This document shows, one piece after another, positions 53,616 to 64,000 of a stretch of 64,000 nucleotides of DNA. The first letter of the stretch is position 1. Each line of letters opens with the position of its first letter. A model generated the notes under the pieces. That model did not search any database and was not told where the DNA came from. It worked only from the letters and a program-made list of their open reading frames with translations. Source of the stretch: Pseudomonas sp. MWU15-20650 (GTDB taxonomy: Bacteria > Pseudomonadota > Gammaproteobacteria > Pseudomonadales > Pseudomonadaceae); assembly GCF_023242475.1 (NCBI RefSeq), contig NZ_JALJFG010000017.1, positions 1-64,000 on the forward strand. Reading direction: 5' to 3'. Both the position numbers and the translations under genes were made by a program.

Positions 53616-54266
53616 GTGGCCCGTTCCAAAACTAGCCTTAAGTGGCTGCAAGAGCATTTCAACGACCCTTACGTCAAAAAGGCGCAAAAGGACGGCTACC
53701 GTTCCCGGGCCAGTTATAAGCTTCTAGAGCTCCAGGACAAGGACAAATTGTTTCGCCCTGGCATGAGTGTTATCGATCTGGGAGCCGCCCCGGGTGGCTG
53801 GTCCCAGGTAGCCAGTCGTCTGATTGGTGGGCAGGGACGGTTGATCGCATCGGACATCCTCGAGATGGACAGCATCCCGGATGTAACCTTCGTGCACGGT
53901 GACTTTACCCAGGACGCTGTACTGGCCGAGATCCTGGAAGCTGTGGGAAATTCGCAGGTAGACCTTGTGATTTCCGACATGGCCCCCAATATGAGTGGAT
54001 TACCGGCTGTTGATATGCCGCGAGCCATGTTCCTTTGCGAGTTGGCATTGGATTTGGCGGGGCGAGTATTGCGCCCGGGTGGTGATTTCCTGGTCAAGGT
54101 CTTCCAGGGTGAGGGTTTTGACGAGTACCACAAGAACATCCGCAAGCTGTTCGACAAGGTGCAGATGCGTAAACCAGACTCTTCCCGGGACCGTTCTCGC
54201 GAGCAATACCTGTTGGCGCGAGGGTTCCGTGGTATCGAAGGCGCCGCCAGTGATGAGCGTCTTTGA
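53616..54266 (+). CDS. rlmE: 23S rRNA (U2552-2'-O)-methyltransferase RlmE
   Basis: This 216-aa enzyme methylates U2552 of 23S rRNA in the 50S subunit. It shows the SAM motif [15 protein letters not shown] and the family catalytic K-D-K-E pattern (early Lys, [22 protein letters not shown], and the late Glu). GTG 53616 is the start, with GAGGT five bases upstream. ftsH follows 190 bp downstream, the usual pair. Confidence 0.95.
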   Translation: MARSKTSLKWLQEHFNDPYVKKAQKDGYRSRASYKLLELQDKDKLFRPGMSVIDLGAAPGGWSQVASRLIGGQGRLIASDILEMDSIPDVTFVHGDFTQDAVLAEILEAVGNSQVDLVISDMAPNMSGLPAVDMPRAMFLCELALDLAGRVLRPGGDFLVKVFQGEGFDEYHKNIRKLFDKVQMRKPDSSRDRSREQYLLARGFRGIEGAASDERL

Positions 54267-54457
54267 AGGTTTCAAGGGAGTCGATAGGTTTTTTTATGTC
54301 GCTTTCGTCACGAAGCTTTACGAATATTGTGTAGTCAAAGTTTCACAAAGGGTTACAGACGGCGCCTGCCAGAGTTGTAGGTAATGTAGTAAGTTAGGCC
54401 GGTGAATATCATGCGAAGCGCGCGCCAGTAGCGGAGCTTGCTTCAGAGGGTAGTTAA

Positions 54458-56377
<1,920 letters not shown>

Positions 56378-56385
56378 GGTTTGAA

Positions 56386-57237
56386 ATGACTTCTGCGTTG
56401 TCCTCTGCCCGGTTGCCTTGCGGCAACCGGGTTCTTGATTTGGCCCATACCCATGTCATGGGCATTCTTAATGTAACCCCTGATTCCTTTTCCGATGGTG
56501 GCCGTTTCAGCCAGCTGGATGCCGCATTGCGTCATGCGGCGGCGATGGTGGCTGCCGGAGCGACGTTGATTGACGTCGGCGGTGAGTCGACTCGGCCTGG
56601 TGCTCGCGCTGTTTCTCCCTTGGAGGAGCTGGAGCGGGTGGCGCCGATAGTCGAGATTATTGCGCGTGAGCTGGATGTGATCATCTCGGTCGATACCTCG
56701 ACCCCGGCGGTGATGCGCGAGACAGCGCGCTTGGGGGCGGGGTTGATTAATGATGTTCGCTCGCTGCGGCGCGATGGTGCTCTGGATGCGGCTGCCGCTA
56801 CCGGTTTGCCGGTGTGCCTGATGCATATGCTGGGAGAGCCCGGCAATATGCAGGACAACCCGCACTATGATGATCTCGTCGGCGAAGTCAGCGGTTTTCT
56901 TGCTGAGCGAGTGGCCCAGTGCGTTGCGGTGGGAATATCGCCTGACAACATTATCCTGGATCCCGGGTTTGGTTTCGCCAAGTCCCTGCAGCACAACTTG
57001 AGCTTGTTCAAGCACATGGAATCTTTGCATGCCTTGGGTCGGCCCTTGTTGGTTGGCGTTTCACGCAAGAGCATGATTGGGCAGGCTTTGAACCGCCCTG
57101 TAGGTGAGCGGTTGTACGGTGGCCTGGCATTGGCCGCGCTTGCCGTGACCAAGGGTGCGCGTATTTTGCGTGTGCATGACGTCGCCGAGACGGTCGATGT
57201 GGTGCGTATGATTGCAGCTGTAGAGTCAGCCGAATAA
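56386..57237 (+). CDS. folP: Dihydropteroate synthase
   Basis: This 283-aa enzyme joins p-aminobenzoate and pterin pyrophosphate in folate synthesis and is the sulfonamide target. It has the TIM-barrel signatures [29 protein letters not shown] and [12 protein letters not shown]. It starts 9 bp after ftsH and precedes glmM, the conserved ftsH-folP-glmM order. Confidence 0.96.
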   Translation: MTSALSSARLPCGNRVLDLAHTHVMGILNVTPDSFSDGGRFSQLDAALRHAAAMVAAGATLIDVGGESTRPGARAVSPLEELERVAPIVEIIARELDVIISVDTSTPAVMRETARLGAGLINDVRSLRRDGALDAAAATGLPVCLMHMLGEPGNMQDNPHYDDLVGEVSGFLAERVAQCVAVGISPDNIILDPGFGFAKSLQHNLSLFKHMESLHALGRPLLVGVSRKSMIGQALNRPVGERLYGGLALAALAVTKGARILRVHDVAETVDVVRMIAAVESAE

Positions 57238-57253
57238 GAATGATGGAGTACTT

Positions 57254-58591
57254 ATGACTAAAAAATACTTTGGCACCGACGGTATCCGTGGTCGGGTCGG
57301 CGAATATCCGATTACTCCTGATTTCATGCTCAAGTTGGGGTGGGCGGCAGGCATGGCGTTCCGCAGCATGGGCGCTTGCCGCATCCTGGTGGGCAAGGAC
57401 ACTCGTATTTCGGGTTATATGTTTGAGTCCGCGCTGGAGGCCGGTTTGTCGGCTGCGGGGGCTGATGTGATGCTGCTGGGGCCTATGCCGACACCGGCGA
57501 TCGCTTACCTGACGCGTACCTTCCACGCTGAAGCCGGTATCGTGATCAGTGCCTCGCACAATCCTCATGATGACAATGGGATCAAGTTTTTCTCGGGGCA
57601 GGGCACCAAGTTGCCTGATGAGATTGAGTTGATGATCGAAGAACTGTTGGATGCGCCGATGACGGTGGTGGAATCCAGCAAGCTGGGCAAGGTGTCGCGG
57701 ATCAATGACGCATCGGGCCGCTATATTGAGTTCTGCAAGAGCAGCGTTCCGACCAGCACCAATTTTGCCGGGTTGAAAATTGTTGTCGATTGCGCGCATG
57801 GTGCGACCTACAAAGTGGCGCCGAGTGTATTCAAGGAGTTGGGTGCGGACGTGACCGTGTTGTCGGCTCAACCCAATGGTTTGAACATTAACGACAATTG
57901 CGGCTCCACCCATATGGAGCAGTTGCAGGCAGCGGTTCTGGCTGAGCATGCTGACCTGGGTATTGCCTTCGATGGTGATGGCGACCGCGTCTTGATGGTG
58001 GATCACACCGGGGCGGTGGTGGATGGCGATGACTTGCTTTTTATCATTGCTCGCGACTTGCATGAGCGTAACAAGCTGCAAGGTGGCGTCGTCGGAACGT
58101 TGATGAGCAACCTCGGGCTCGAGTTGGCGCTGGCAGATCTTGGGATTCCCTTTATCCGTGCCAATGTCGGTGACCGTTATGTGATCGCTGAGTTGCTGGA
58201 GCGTAATTGGCTGGTAGGCGGCGAAAACTCTGGGCATGTTGTGTGTTTCCAGCACACCACCACGGGGGATGCAATTATTGCTGCGCTGCAGGTGCTGCTG
58301 GCCTTGCGTCGTCGCGAAGAGAGTCTGGCACAGGCGCGCCAAGCATTGCGCAAGTGCCCGCAAGTCTTGCTCAATGTGCGTTTCGCCGGTGGCGAAAATC
58401 CAATCGAACACCCTTCTGTCAAAGAAGCCTGCGAGCGCGTGACCCTTGCAATGGCGGGGCGTGGGCGGGTATTGCTGCGCAAGTCCGGTACAGAGCCTCT
58501 GGTGCGCGTCATGGTTGAAGGTGAGGACGAAACGCAGGTTCGCGGCCATGCTGAAGACCTGGCAAAACTGGTAACTGAAATTTGCGCCTGA
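57254..58591 (+). CDS. glmM: Phosphoglucosamine mutase
   Basis: This 445-aa enzyme interconverts glucosamine-6- and -1-phosphate for peptidoglycan and LPS precursors. The active-site phosphoserine is Ser101 in [16 protein letters not shown]; metal-binding DGDGDR and the C-terminal phosphate-binding [15 protein letters not shown] are also visible. Starts 17 bp after folP. Confidence 0.97.
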   Translation: MTKKYFGTDGIRGRVGEYPITPDFMLKLGWAAGMAFRSMGACRILVGKDTRISGYMFESALEAGLSAAGADVMLLGPMPTPAIAYLTRTFHAEAGIVISASHNPHDDNGIKFFSGQGTKLPDEIELMIEELLDAPMTVVESSKLGKVSRINDASGRYIEFCKSSVPTSTNFAGLKIVVDCAHGATYKVAPSVFKELGADVTVLSAQPNGLNINDNCGSTHMEQLQAAVLAEHADLGIAFDGDGDRVLMVDHTGAVVDGDDLLFIIARDLHERNKLQGGVVGTLMSNLGLELALADLGIPFIRANVGDRYVIAELLERNWLVGGENSGHVVCFQHTTTGDAIIAALQVLLALRRREESLAQARQALRKCPQVLLNVRFAGGENPIEHPSVKEACERVTLAMAGRGRVLLRKSGTEPLVRVMVEGEDETQVRGHAEDLAKLVTEICA

Positions 58592-58657
58592 ATTCGGCTT
58601 GCCAGTGATGATGTGGTTGGGTAACATCTGCGCCCACTTTGACCGACGGGGTACAGC

Positions 58658-59413
58658 ATGCGTCGCACTATGGTAGCTGGTAACTGGAAGATGCACGGTA
58701 CCCGCGCCAGTGTCGCTGAGCTGATCAATGGCCTTCGTCACTTGGCCTTGCCGAGCGGTGTTGATGTTGCGGTTTTCCCGCCTTGCTTGCATATCAATCA
58801 GGTGATTGATGGCTTGAAAGGCAAGTCGATTCAGGTCGGCGCGCAGAATTCTGCAGTGGAGCCCATGCAAGGTGCGTTGACCGGTGAGATTTCGCCGAGT
58901 CAGCTGGTTGATGCAGGTTGTTCCTATGTGCTTGTTGGGCACTCCGAGCGCCGTCAGATGATGGGCGAGCGTGACGCGACGCTCAATCGCAAGTTCGCGG
59001 CGGCACAGGCTTGTGGCTTGATTCCAGTGTTGTGCATAGGGGAGACCCTTGAGCAGCGTGAGTCGGGCAAAACTCTTGAAGTTGTCTCGCGTCAGCTGGG
59101 CAGCATCATCGAGGAGCTGGGTGTTGGTGCGTTTGCAAAGGCAGTCATTGCTTACGAGCCGGTCTGGGCCATTGGCACCGGGCTGACTGCTACACCGCAA
59201 CAGGCGCAGGATGTGCACGCAGCCATTCGCGCGCAGTTGGCGGCAGAGAATTCTGAAGTCGCACAAGGTGTGCGGCTTCTATACGGCGGCAGCGTGAAGG
59301 CGGCCAATGCGGTCGAACTGTTCGGCATGCCGGATATCGATGGGGGGCTCATTGGTGGAGCTTCCCTGAATGCAGATGAGTTCGGTGCGATCTGTCGCGC
59401 CGCGGGAAACTGA
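58658..59413 (+). CDS. tpiA: Triose-phosphate isomerase
   Basis: This 251-aa glycolytic enzyme interconverts DHAP and glyceraldehyde-3-phosphate. It has Lys in AGNWKMHG, catalytic His in [11 protein letters not shown], catalytic Glu in [11 protein letters not shown], and the phosphate loop LYGGSV. secG begins 4 bp after its stop codon. Confidence 0.97.
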   Translation: MRRTMVAGNWKMHGTRASVAELINGLRHLALPSGVDVAVFPPCLHINQVIDGLKGKSIQVGAQNSAVEPMQGALTGEISPSQLVDAGCSYVLVGHSERRQMMGERDATLNRKFAAAQACGLIPVLCIGETLEQRESGKTLEVVSRQLGSIIEELGVGAFAKAVIAYEPVWAIGTGLTATPQQAQDVHAAIRAQLAAENSEVAQGVRLLYGGSVKAANAVELFGMPDIDGGLIGGASLNADEFGAICRAAGN

Positions 59414-59417
59414 AAAA

Positions 59418-59801
59418 ATGCTGGAAACAGTCGTAGTCGTTTTTCATCTGTTGGCTGCCCTGGGCGTAGTTGCCCTGGTTTTGTTGCAACAGGGTAAAGG
59501 TGCGGATGCTGGTGCGTCTTTCGGTGCAGGTGCTTCAAATACTGTGTTCGGAAGCCAAGGAACCTCTACCTTTCTTAGTAAGTTTACTGCTATACTTGCC
59601 GCCGGTTTCTTCATAACCAGCCTGGGGTTAGGTTACTTTGCTAAAGAGAAAGCTCATGTGCTGACTCAAGTAGGTTTGCCAAACCCAGCAGTGTTGGAAG
59701 TACCAAAAGCAAAACCGGCTTCTGATGATGTCCCGGTGCTTCAAGAGCAAAAGTCGGCTACTCCAGCGACTGACGTACCTCCAGCTCAAGAGCAGAAGTA
59801 A
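59418..59801 (+). CDS. secG: Protein-export membrane protein SecG
   Basis: This 127-aa subunit of the SecYEG translocon has two membrane segments (about 2-22 and 52-72) joined by the conserved [27 protein letters not shown]. The polar C-terminal tail is rich in Pro, Lys and Gln. ATG 59418 lies 4 bp after the tpiA stop codon. tRNA-Leu follows 21 bp downstream, the usual order. Confidence 0.95.
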   Translation: MLETVVVVFHLLAALGVVALVLLQQGKGADAGASFGAGASNTVFGSQGTSTFLSKFTAILAAGFFITSLGLGYFAKEKAHVLTQVGLPNPAVLEVPKAKPASDDVPVLQEQKSATPATDVPPAQEQK

Positions 59802-59822
59802 GAAGGTTGTAAACGCTGTATT

Positions 59823-59908
59823 GCCGAGGTGGTGGAATTGGTAGACACGCAACCTTGAGGTGGTTGTGCCCATAGGGTGTAGGGGTTCGAGTCCCCTTCT
59901 CGGTACCA
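59823..59908 (+). tRNA. tRNA-Leu (anticodon GAG)
   Basis: This 86-nt sequence folds into a type II tRNA with a long variable arm. The acceptor pairs GCCGAGG with TCTCGGT, the anticodon arm is CAACC-TTGAGGT-GGTTG, the T arm contains GGTTCGAGTCC, and CCA is encoded. It reads leucine CUC/CUU codons. Confidence 0.96.
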
Positions 59909-59917
59909 ATTATCAGG

Positions 59918-59943
59918 AGAGCCCGCTGTTGCGGGCTTTCTTG
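59918..59943 (+). terminator. Terminator after tRNA-Leu
   Basis: AGCCCGC/GCGGGCT around TGTT is followed by TTCTTG. It closes the tpiA-secG-tRNA-Leu transcript. Confidence 0.8.
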
Positions 59944-59959
59944 TAGGTGGAAGGTTACA

Positions 59960-59988
59960 TTGACCCTGTAAGGGATCGGTCGTATACT
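59960..59988 (+). promoter_or_regulatory. Sigma-70 promoter of tRNA-fMet
   Basis: TTGACC and TATACT are separated by 17 bp and lie 16 bp before the tRNA. A GC-rich CGCCCC follows the -10 box, the discriminator type linked to stringent control. Confidence 0.88.
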
Positions 59989-60004
59989 TCCGCCCCAGCT
60001 TTGT

Positions 60005-60081
<77 letters not shown>

Positions 60082-60086
60082 GTTTT

Positions 60087-60117
60087 AGCGGAGCCCCTTT
60101 TAAGGGGCTTTTTGTTA
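60087..60117 (+). terminator. Terminator after tRNA-fMet
   Basis: AGCCCC/GGGGCT around TTTTAA is followed by TTTTTG, just after the tRNA. A second hairpin follows before rimP. Confidence 0.8.
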
Positions 60118-60155
60118 GCTGGACACTTTCAACGCCGCTGTTCGACGGCGTTTCA

Positions 60156-60183
60156 AGGATGGGCGTTTCGCCCATTTTTTTAT
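60156..60183 (+). terminator. Second terminator upstream of rimP
   Basis: ATGGGCG/CGCCCAT around TTT is followed by seven T residues, ending 39 bp before the rimP start. Another hairpin, AACGCCG/CGGCGTT, precedes it (60130-60151). Confidence 0.82.
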
Positions 60184-60221
60184 TTTGCACAGCATGCACA
60201 TACATGCACGAGGGGGTTCAG

Positions 60222-60680
60222 GTGTCGAGCAAGCTAGAAGAGTTGCAGGCCTTGTTGGCCCCGGTGGTCGTGGCCCTAGGCTATGAATGCTGGGGTATTG
60301 AGTTTTCGGCTCAAGGTCGCCACTCAATGTTGCGCGTTTATATCGATAAAGAGGGCGGCGTGCTGGTGGACGATTGTGCCATTGTCAGCCGTCAGATCAG
60401 CGGCGTACTGGATGTTGAAGATCCAATCGCTGTTGAATACACCCTCGAAGTTTCCTCGCCAGGCATGGAGCGCCCACTGTTCACTATCGAGCAGTTTGCT
60501 AAATATGCCGGTGAACAAGTGAAGATCAAGCTGCGATCCCCGTTCGAAGGGCGACGCAACTTTCAGGGCCTTCTGCGCGGTGTAGAAGAACAGGATGTCG
60601 TGGTGCAGGTAGAAGACCATGAATTCCTGTTGCCGATCGATATGATCGACAAGGCCAACATTATTCCCAGTTTTGACTGA
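60222..60680 (+). CDS. rimP: Ribosome maturation factor RimP
   Basis: This 152-aa factor is needed for 30S subunit maturation. Visible conserved blocks are [27 protein letters not shown] and [24 protein letters not shown] 60222 is the start, with GAGGGGG seven bases upstream; it gives [12 protein letters not shown], the Pseudomonas N-terminus. nusA follows 47 bp downstream. Confidence 0.95.
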   Translation: MSSKLEELQALLAPVVVALGYECWGIEFSAQGRHSMLRVYIDKEGGVLVDDCAIVSRQISGVLDVEDPIAVEYTLEVSSPGMERPLFTIEQFAKYAGEQVKIKLRSPFEGRRNFQGLLRGVEEQDVVVQVEDHEFLLPIDMIDKANIIPSFD

Positions 60681-60727
60681 GACGCGGATCCCGCGGATCC
60701 AATGGCTTGCGAAAGGCGAGGCGTACG

Positions 60728-62209
60728 ATGAGCAAAGAAGTACTGCTGGTTGTTGAGTCGGTATCCAATGAAAAGGGCGTACCGGCAAACGTGATTTTTG
60801 AAGCGCTGGAGCTGGCCCTGGCCACTGCTACCAAAAAGCGTTTTGAAGACGAAGTTGATCTGCGTGTGGAAATCAATCGCCACACCGGTGCCTATGAGAC
60901 TTTCCGTCGCTGGACGGTCGTTGAAGAGGCCGATCTTGATGATCCGGCCATCGAAACCTGGCCAAGCAAGGTTGCCGAAACGCACCCTGGCGCCAAGGTC
61001 GGTGATGTCGTCGAAGAAAAGATCGAATCGATCGAATTCGGCCGTATTGCTGCACAGACCGCCAAGCAGGTCATCGTGCAGAAGGTTCGTGAAGCCGAAC
61101 GCGCTCAAGTCGTTGATGCCTATCGCGAGCGCCTGGGTGAAATCATCTCCGGCACCGTGAAAAAAGTGACCCGCGATAACGTGATCGTTGACCTGGGTAA
61201 CAACGCAGAAGCGTTGCTTGCCCGTGAAGACATCATCTCCCGCGAAACTTTCCGTGTTGGCGTGCGTCTGCGTGCGCTGCTCAAGGAAATTCGCACCGAG
61301 AACCGTGGCCCTCAGTTGATCCTGTCGCGTACTGCGCCGGAAATGCTGATCGAGCTGTTCCGTATCGAGGTTCCAGAAATCGCTGAAGGTCTGATCGAAG
61401 TCATGGCTGCGTCCCGCGACCCGGGTTCACGTGCCAAGATCGCGGTCCGCTCCAAGGACAAACGCATCGACCCGCAAGGTGCTTGCATTGGTATGCGTGG
61501 TTCACGCGTCCAGGCAGTATCGGGCGAATTGGGTGGTGAGCGTGTGGACATCGTCCTGTGGGACGATAACCCGGCGCAGTTCGTGATCAACGCCATGTCG
61601 CCCGCTGAAGTGGCGGCAATTATCGTTGACGAGGATGCCCATGCAATGGACATCGCCGTTGGCGCAGACAATCTGGCTCAGGCCATTGGTCGTGGTGGTC
61701 AGAACGTGCGTCTGGCCAGCCAACTGACCGGTTGGACCCTGAACGTGATGACCGAATCGGACATCCAGGCTAAGCAGCAAGCTGAAACCGGTGACATCCT
61801 GCGCAACTTCATCGACGAGCTGGAAGTCGATGAAGACCTGGCACAGGTGCTGGTAGATGAAGGCTTCACCAGCCTGGAAGAGATTGCCTACGTACCGTTG
61901 GAAGAAATGCTCAACATCGACGGCTTTGACGAAGACACCGTCAACGAGCTTCGCGCTCGAGCCAAGGATCGTTTGTTGACTAAAGCCATCGCTACTGAGG
62001 AAAAGCTGGCAGACGCCCATCCGGCCGAAGACCTGCTCTCGCTTGAGGGTATGGACAAGGATTTGGCGATGGAACTGGCGGTGCGCGGCGTAATTACCCG
62101 CGAAGACCTGGCCGAGCAGTCTATTGACGACCTGCTCGACATCGACGGCATTGACGATGATCGTGCCGGCAAGTTGATCATGGCCGCCCGAGCCCATTGG
62201 TTCGAGTAA
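60728..62209 (+). CDS. nusA: Transcription termination/antitermination factor NusA
   Basis: This 493-aa RNA polymerase-binding factor controls pausing, termination and antitermination. It has an N-terminal polymerase-binding domain, an S1 domain (about 135-200), two KH domains ([35 protein letters not shown]) and two C-terminal acidic repeats ([31 protein letters not shown]). ATG 60728 is preceded by GCGAGG. Part of the rimP-nusA-infB operon. Confidence 0.97.
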   Translation: MSKEVLLVVESVSNEKGVPANVIFEALELALATATKKRFEDEVDLRVEINRHTGAYETFRRWTVVEEADLDDPAIETWPSKVAETHPGAKVGDVVEEKIESIEFGRIAAQTAKQVIVQKVREAERAQVVDAYRERLGEIISGTVKKVTRDNVIVDLGNNAEALLAREDIISRETFRVGVRLRALLKEIRTENRGPQLILSRTAPEMLIELFRIEVPEIAEGLIEVMAASRDPGSRAKIAVRSKDKRIDPQGACIGMRGSRVQAVSGELGGERVDIVLWDDNPAQFVINAMSPAEVAAIIVDEDAHAMDIAVGADNLAQAIGRGGQNVRLASQLTGWTLNVMTESDIQAKQQAETGDILRNFIDELEVDEDLAQVLVDEGFTSLEEIAYVPLEEMLNIDGFDEDTVNELRARAKDRLLTKAIATEEKLADAHPAEDLLSLEGMDKDLAMELAVRGVITREDLAEQSIDDLLDIDGIDDDRAGKLIMAARAHWFE

Positions 62210-62236
62210 TTAGGCGCGGCCTGAGGAGAGAAGTGC

Positions 62237-64000
62237 ATGACGCAAGTCACGGTGAAACAACTGGCCGATGAGGTCAAAACACCGGTAGAGCGCCTGTTGC
62301 AGCAGATGCGTGAGGCAGGTCTGCCGCACACCGCCGCCGATGAAGGTGTGAGCGATAGTGAGAAGCAGTCTTTGCTGACTCACTTGAAGAGCAGCCACAA
62401 GGCGAAAGTGGAAGAACCGCGCAAGATTACATTGCAGCGCAAAACCACCAGCACCCTGCGTGTTGCTGGTAGCAAGAGCATCAGCGTTGAAGTACGTAAG
62501 AAGAAAGTCTTCGTACAGCGCAGCCCGGAAGAAATCGAAGCCGAGCGCAAACGCGAACTGGAAGAACGTCGCGCAGTAGAAAATGCTGCTCGTCAGAAGG
62601 CTGAAGAAGAAGCCAAGCGCCGCGCCGAAGAAGAAGCGCGTCGCCAGCCTGCTGCTGCGCAACCTGCTGCCACTGAAGCGGTCGCTGCGCCTGTTGAACC
62701 TGTGCGTGAGGCTGCTCCGGTTGCCGCTGCACCGGCTCCAGCAGCTGACGCCCGCAAGCGCGACGAACCTCGTCGTCCGGACAAACCACGTGCCGACGAT
62801 AACAATCGTCGCGGTGGTGGTGGCGATGGCGAGCGCAAAAACGCTCCACATCGTGCTTCGGTCAAAGAGAAAGCGCCTGCTCCACGCGTTGCTCCACGTA
62901 CTACCGACGAAGAAAGCGATGGCTTCCGTCGTGGTGGTCGTGGCAAGGCCAAGCTGAAAAAACGCAACGCCCACGGTTTCCAGAGCCCAACCGGCCCTGT
63001 CGTGCGTGAAGTGAAGATCGGCGAGACCATCACTGTGGGCGATCTCGCCCAGCAGATGTCGGTCAAGGCAGCTGAAATCATCAAGTTCATGTTCAAGCTG
63101 GGTACGCCGGCCACCATCAACCAGGTACTGGATCAGGAAACTGCCCAACTGGTTGCTGAAGAGCTGGGCCACAAAGTGACCCTGGTCAGCGACACCGCCC
63201 TGGAAGATTCCCTGGCTGAGTCCCTGAAGTTTGAAGGTGAGGCAGTTTCCCGTGCGCCGGTCGTGACCGTAATGGGCCACGTTGACCACGGTAAAACCTC
63301 CCTGCTCGACTATATCCGTCGTGCGAAGGTTGCTGCAGGCGAAGCCGGCGGTATTACCCAGCACATCGGCGCGTACCACGTTGAAACCGACCGTGGCATG
63401 GTGACGTTCCTCGATACCCCAGGTCACGCCGCGTTTACCGCAATGCGTGCCCGTGGTGCCAAGGCGACCGACATCGTGATCCTGGTGGTTGCGGCGGACG
63501 ACGGCGTGATGCCACAAACCATCGAAGCCGTTCAGCATGCCAAGGCAGCTGGCGTGCCACTGGTGGTTGCGGTGAACAAAATCGACAAGCCGGGCGCCGA
63601 TCTCGATCGCATCCGTAGCGAACTGTCGGTTCACGGCGTGACCTCCGAAGAGTGGGGTGGTGACACTCCATTCGTACCGGTCTCCGCGAAGATGGGTACT
63701 GGCGTTGACGAACTGCTCGAAGCCGTTCTGTTGCAAGCCGAAGTGCTGGAATTGACCGCTACTCCATCGGCTCCTGGCCGTGGTGTTGTGGTTGAATCCC
63801 GCCTCGACAAGGGCCGTGGCCCGGTTGCGACCGTGCTGGTTCAAGACGGTACCTTGCGCCAAGGCGACATGGTGCTGGTTGGTTCGAACTACGGCCGTGT
63901 ACGTGCCATGCTCGACGAGAACGGCAAGCCAATCAAGGAAGCCGGTCCAGCTATCCCGGTCGAAATCCTCGGTCTGGACGGTACTCCGGACGCTGGCGAC
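62237..64000 (+). CDS. infB: Translation initiation factor IF-2, 5' part (cut by window end)
   Basis: The first 588 codons are present; the gene runs off the right edge, and full-length Pseudomonas IF-2 is around 840 aa. It starts with the IF2 N-terminal domain ([32 protein letters not shown]), then a Glu/Arg/Ala-rich linker, a second IF2_N block, and the GTPase G domain with [24 protein letters not shown] and NKID. Domain II begins near the edge. ATG 62237 follows GAGGAGAG, 27 bp after nusA. Confidence 0.97.
   Translation, partial: MTQVTVKQLADEVKTPVERLLQQMREAGLPHTAADEGVSDSEKQSLLTHLKSSHKAKVEEPRKITLQRKTTSTLRVAGSKSISVEVRKKKVFVQRSPEEIEAERKRELEERRAVENAARQKAEEEAKRRAEEEARRQPAAAQPAATEAVAAPVEPVREAAPVAAAPAPAADARKRDEPRRPDKPRADDNNRRGGGGDGERKNAPHRASVKEKAPAPRVAPRTTDEESDGFRRGGRGKAKLKKRNAHGFQSPTGPVVREVKIGETITVGDLAQQMSVKAAEIIKFMFKLGTPATINQVLDQETAQLVAEELGHKVTLVSDTALEDSLAESLKFEGEAVSRAPVVTVMGHVDHGKTSLLDYIRRAKVAAGEAGGITQHIGAYHVETDRGMVTFLDTPGHAAFTAMRARGAKATDIVILVVAADDGVMPQTIEAVQHAKAAGVPLVVAVNKIDKPGADLDRIRSELSVHGVTSEEWGGDTPFVPVSAKMGTGVDELLEAVLLQAEVLELTATPSAPGRGVVVESRLDKGRGPVATVLVQDGTLRQGDMVLVGSNYGRVRAMLDENGKPIKEAGPAIPVEILGLDGTPDAGD

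Noticed and set aside
54267..54457. A heat-shock promoter before ftsH
   Set aside because: No CTTGAA/CCCCAT pair at proper spacing is found, although ftsH is heat-induced in other bacteria.
57008..59266. A 752-codon antisense frame opposite folP, glmM and tpiA
   Set aside because: It spans three well-supported genes on the plus strand and shows no motif.
62210..63862. A 550-codon antisense frame opposite infB
   Set aside because: Shadow of the infB reading frame, which is clear from its GTPase motifs.

Overview
The window is a high-GC Pseudomonas chromosome segment, most likely from the P. fluorescens group. This rests on gene content and order: glyA next to a MorA-type GGDEF/EAL protein; fur divergent from bamE; recN-grpE-dnaK-dnaJ-dapB-carAB-greA; rlmE-ftsH-folP-glmM-tpiA-secG; and tRNA-fMet-rimP-nusA-infB. 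Pseudomonas-type REP elements and the tmRNA tag ANDENYGQEFALAA point the same way. Assignments rest on reading the sequence; no database search was run.

Layout. 1-13.6 kb: glyA, a large c-di-GMP protein, ettA, a tandem REP array, gdhA, a GreA/GreB-like factor, a small lipoprotein, a chorismate mutase, and DUF4105 and DUF3015 envelope proteins. 13.8-21 kb: a Lon-like (LonH/YcbZ) protease, small and large conserved hypotheticals, a YqhA membrane protein and an ArnT-like glycosyltransferase. 21.2-31.7 kb: an AT-richer accessory region ending exactly at the 3' end of ssrA. 31.7-47.6 kb: ssrA, a D-lactate cluster with its regulator, smpB, ratA-ratB, bamE/fur, recN, and the heat-shock operon grpE-dnaK-dnaJ followed by dapB. 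47.8-64 kb: carAB-greA, rlmE-ftsH-folP-glmM-tpiA-secG, two tRNAs, rimP-nusA and the first 588 codons of infB.

The accessory region is the part to look at. A roughly 9.3-kb element (about 22.35-31.69 kb) is bounded by a degraded copy of the ssrA 3' end on the left and the real ssrA on the right. Both ends carry the same paired TTGGAATACC repeats at a 12-bp period, as expected for integrase arm sites. Its P4-type integrase has a frameshift that removes the catalytic tyrosine, so the element is probably stranded. Its cargo looks defensive: a HEPN protein, an AbiTii protein, a RelA/SpoT-type synthetase with a long C-terminal extension, a UvrD-like helicase divergent from an HNH nuclease, and a NucS-like nuclease. 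A further HNH endonuclease lies just outside the left end.

The first three of these genes are laid out like integron gene cassettes. All point the same way, each ends at an attC-like site of 69-76 bp that shares a central TCGCTCG, and each begins 21-23 nt after the preceding site. I see no integron integrase, so this looks like an integrase-less cassette cluster (CALIN) of anti-phage-type genes.

The core genes show several readable regulatory sites: two near-consensus heat-shock promoters (grpE and dnaK) with identical 14-nt spacers, a LexA box before recN, a perfect 17-bp palindrome before lldP, an intrinsic terminator just before the TTG-initiated carA, and a sigma-70 promoter with a GC-rich discriminator before tRNA-fMet.
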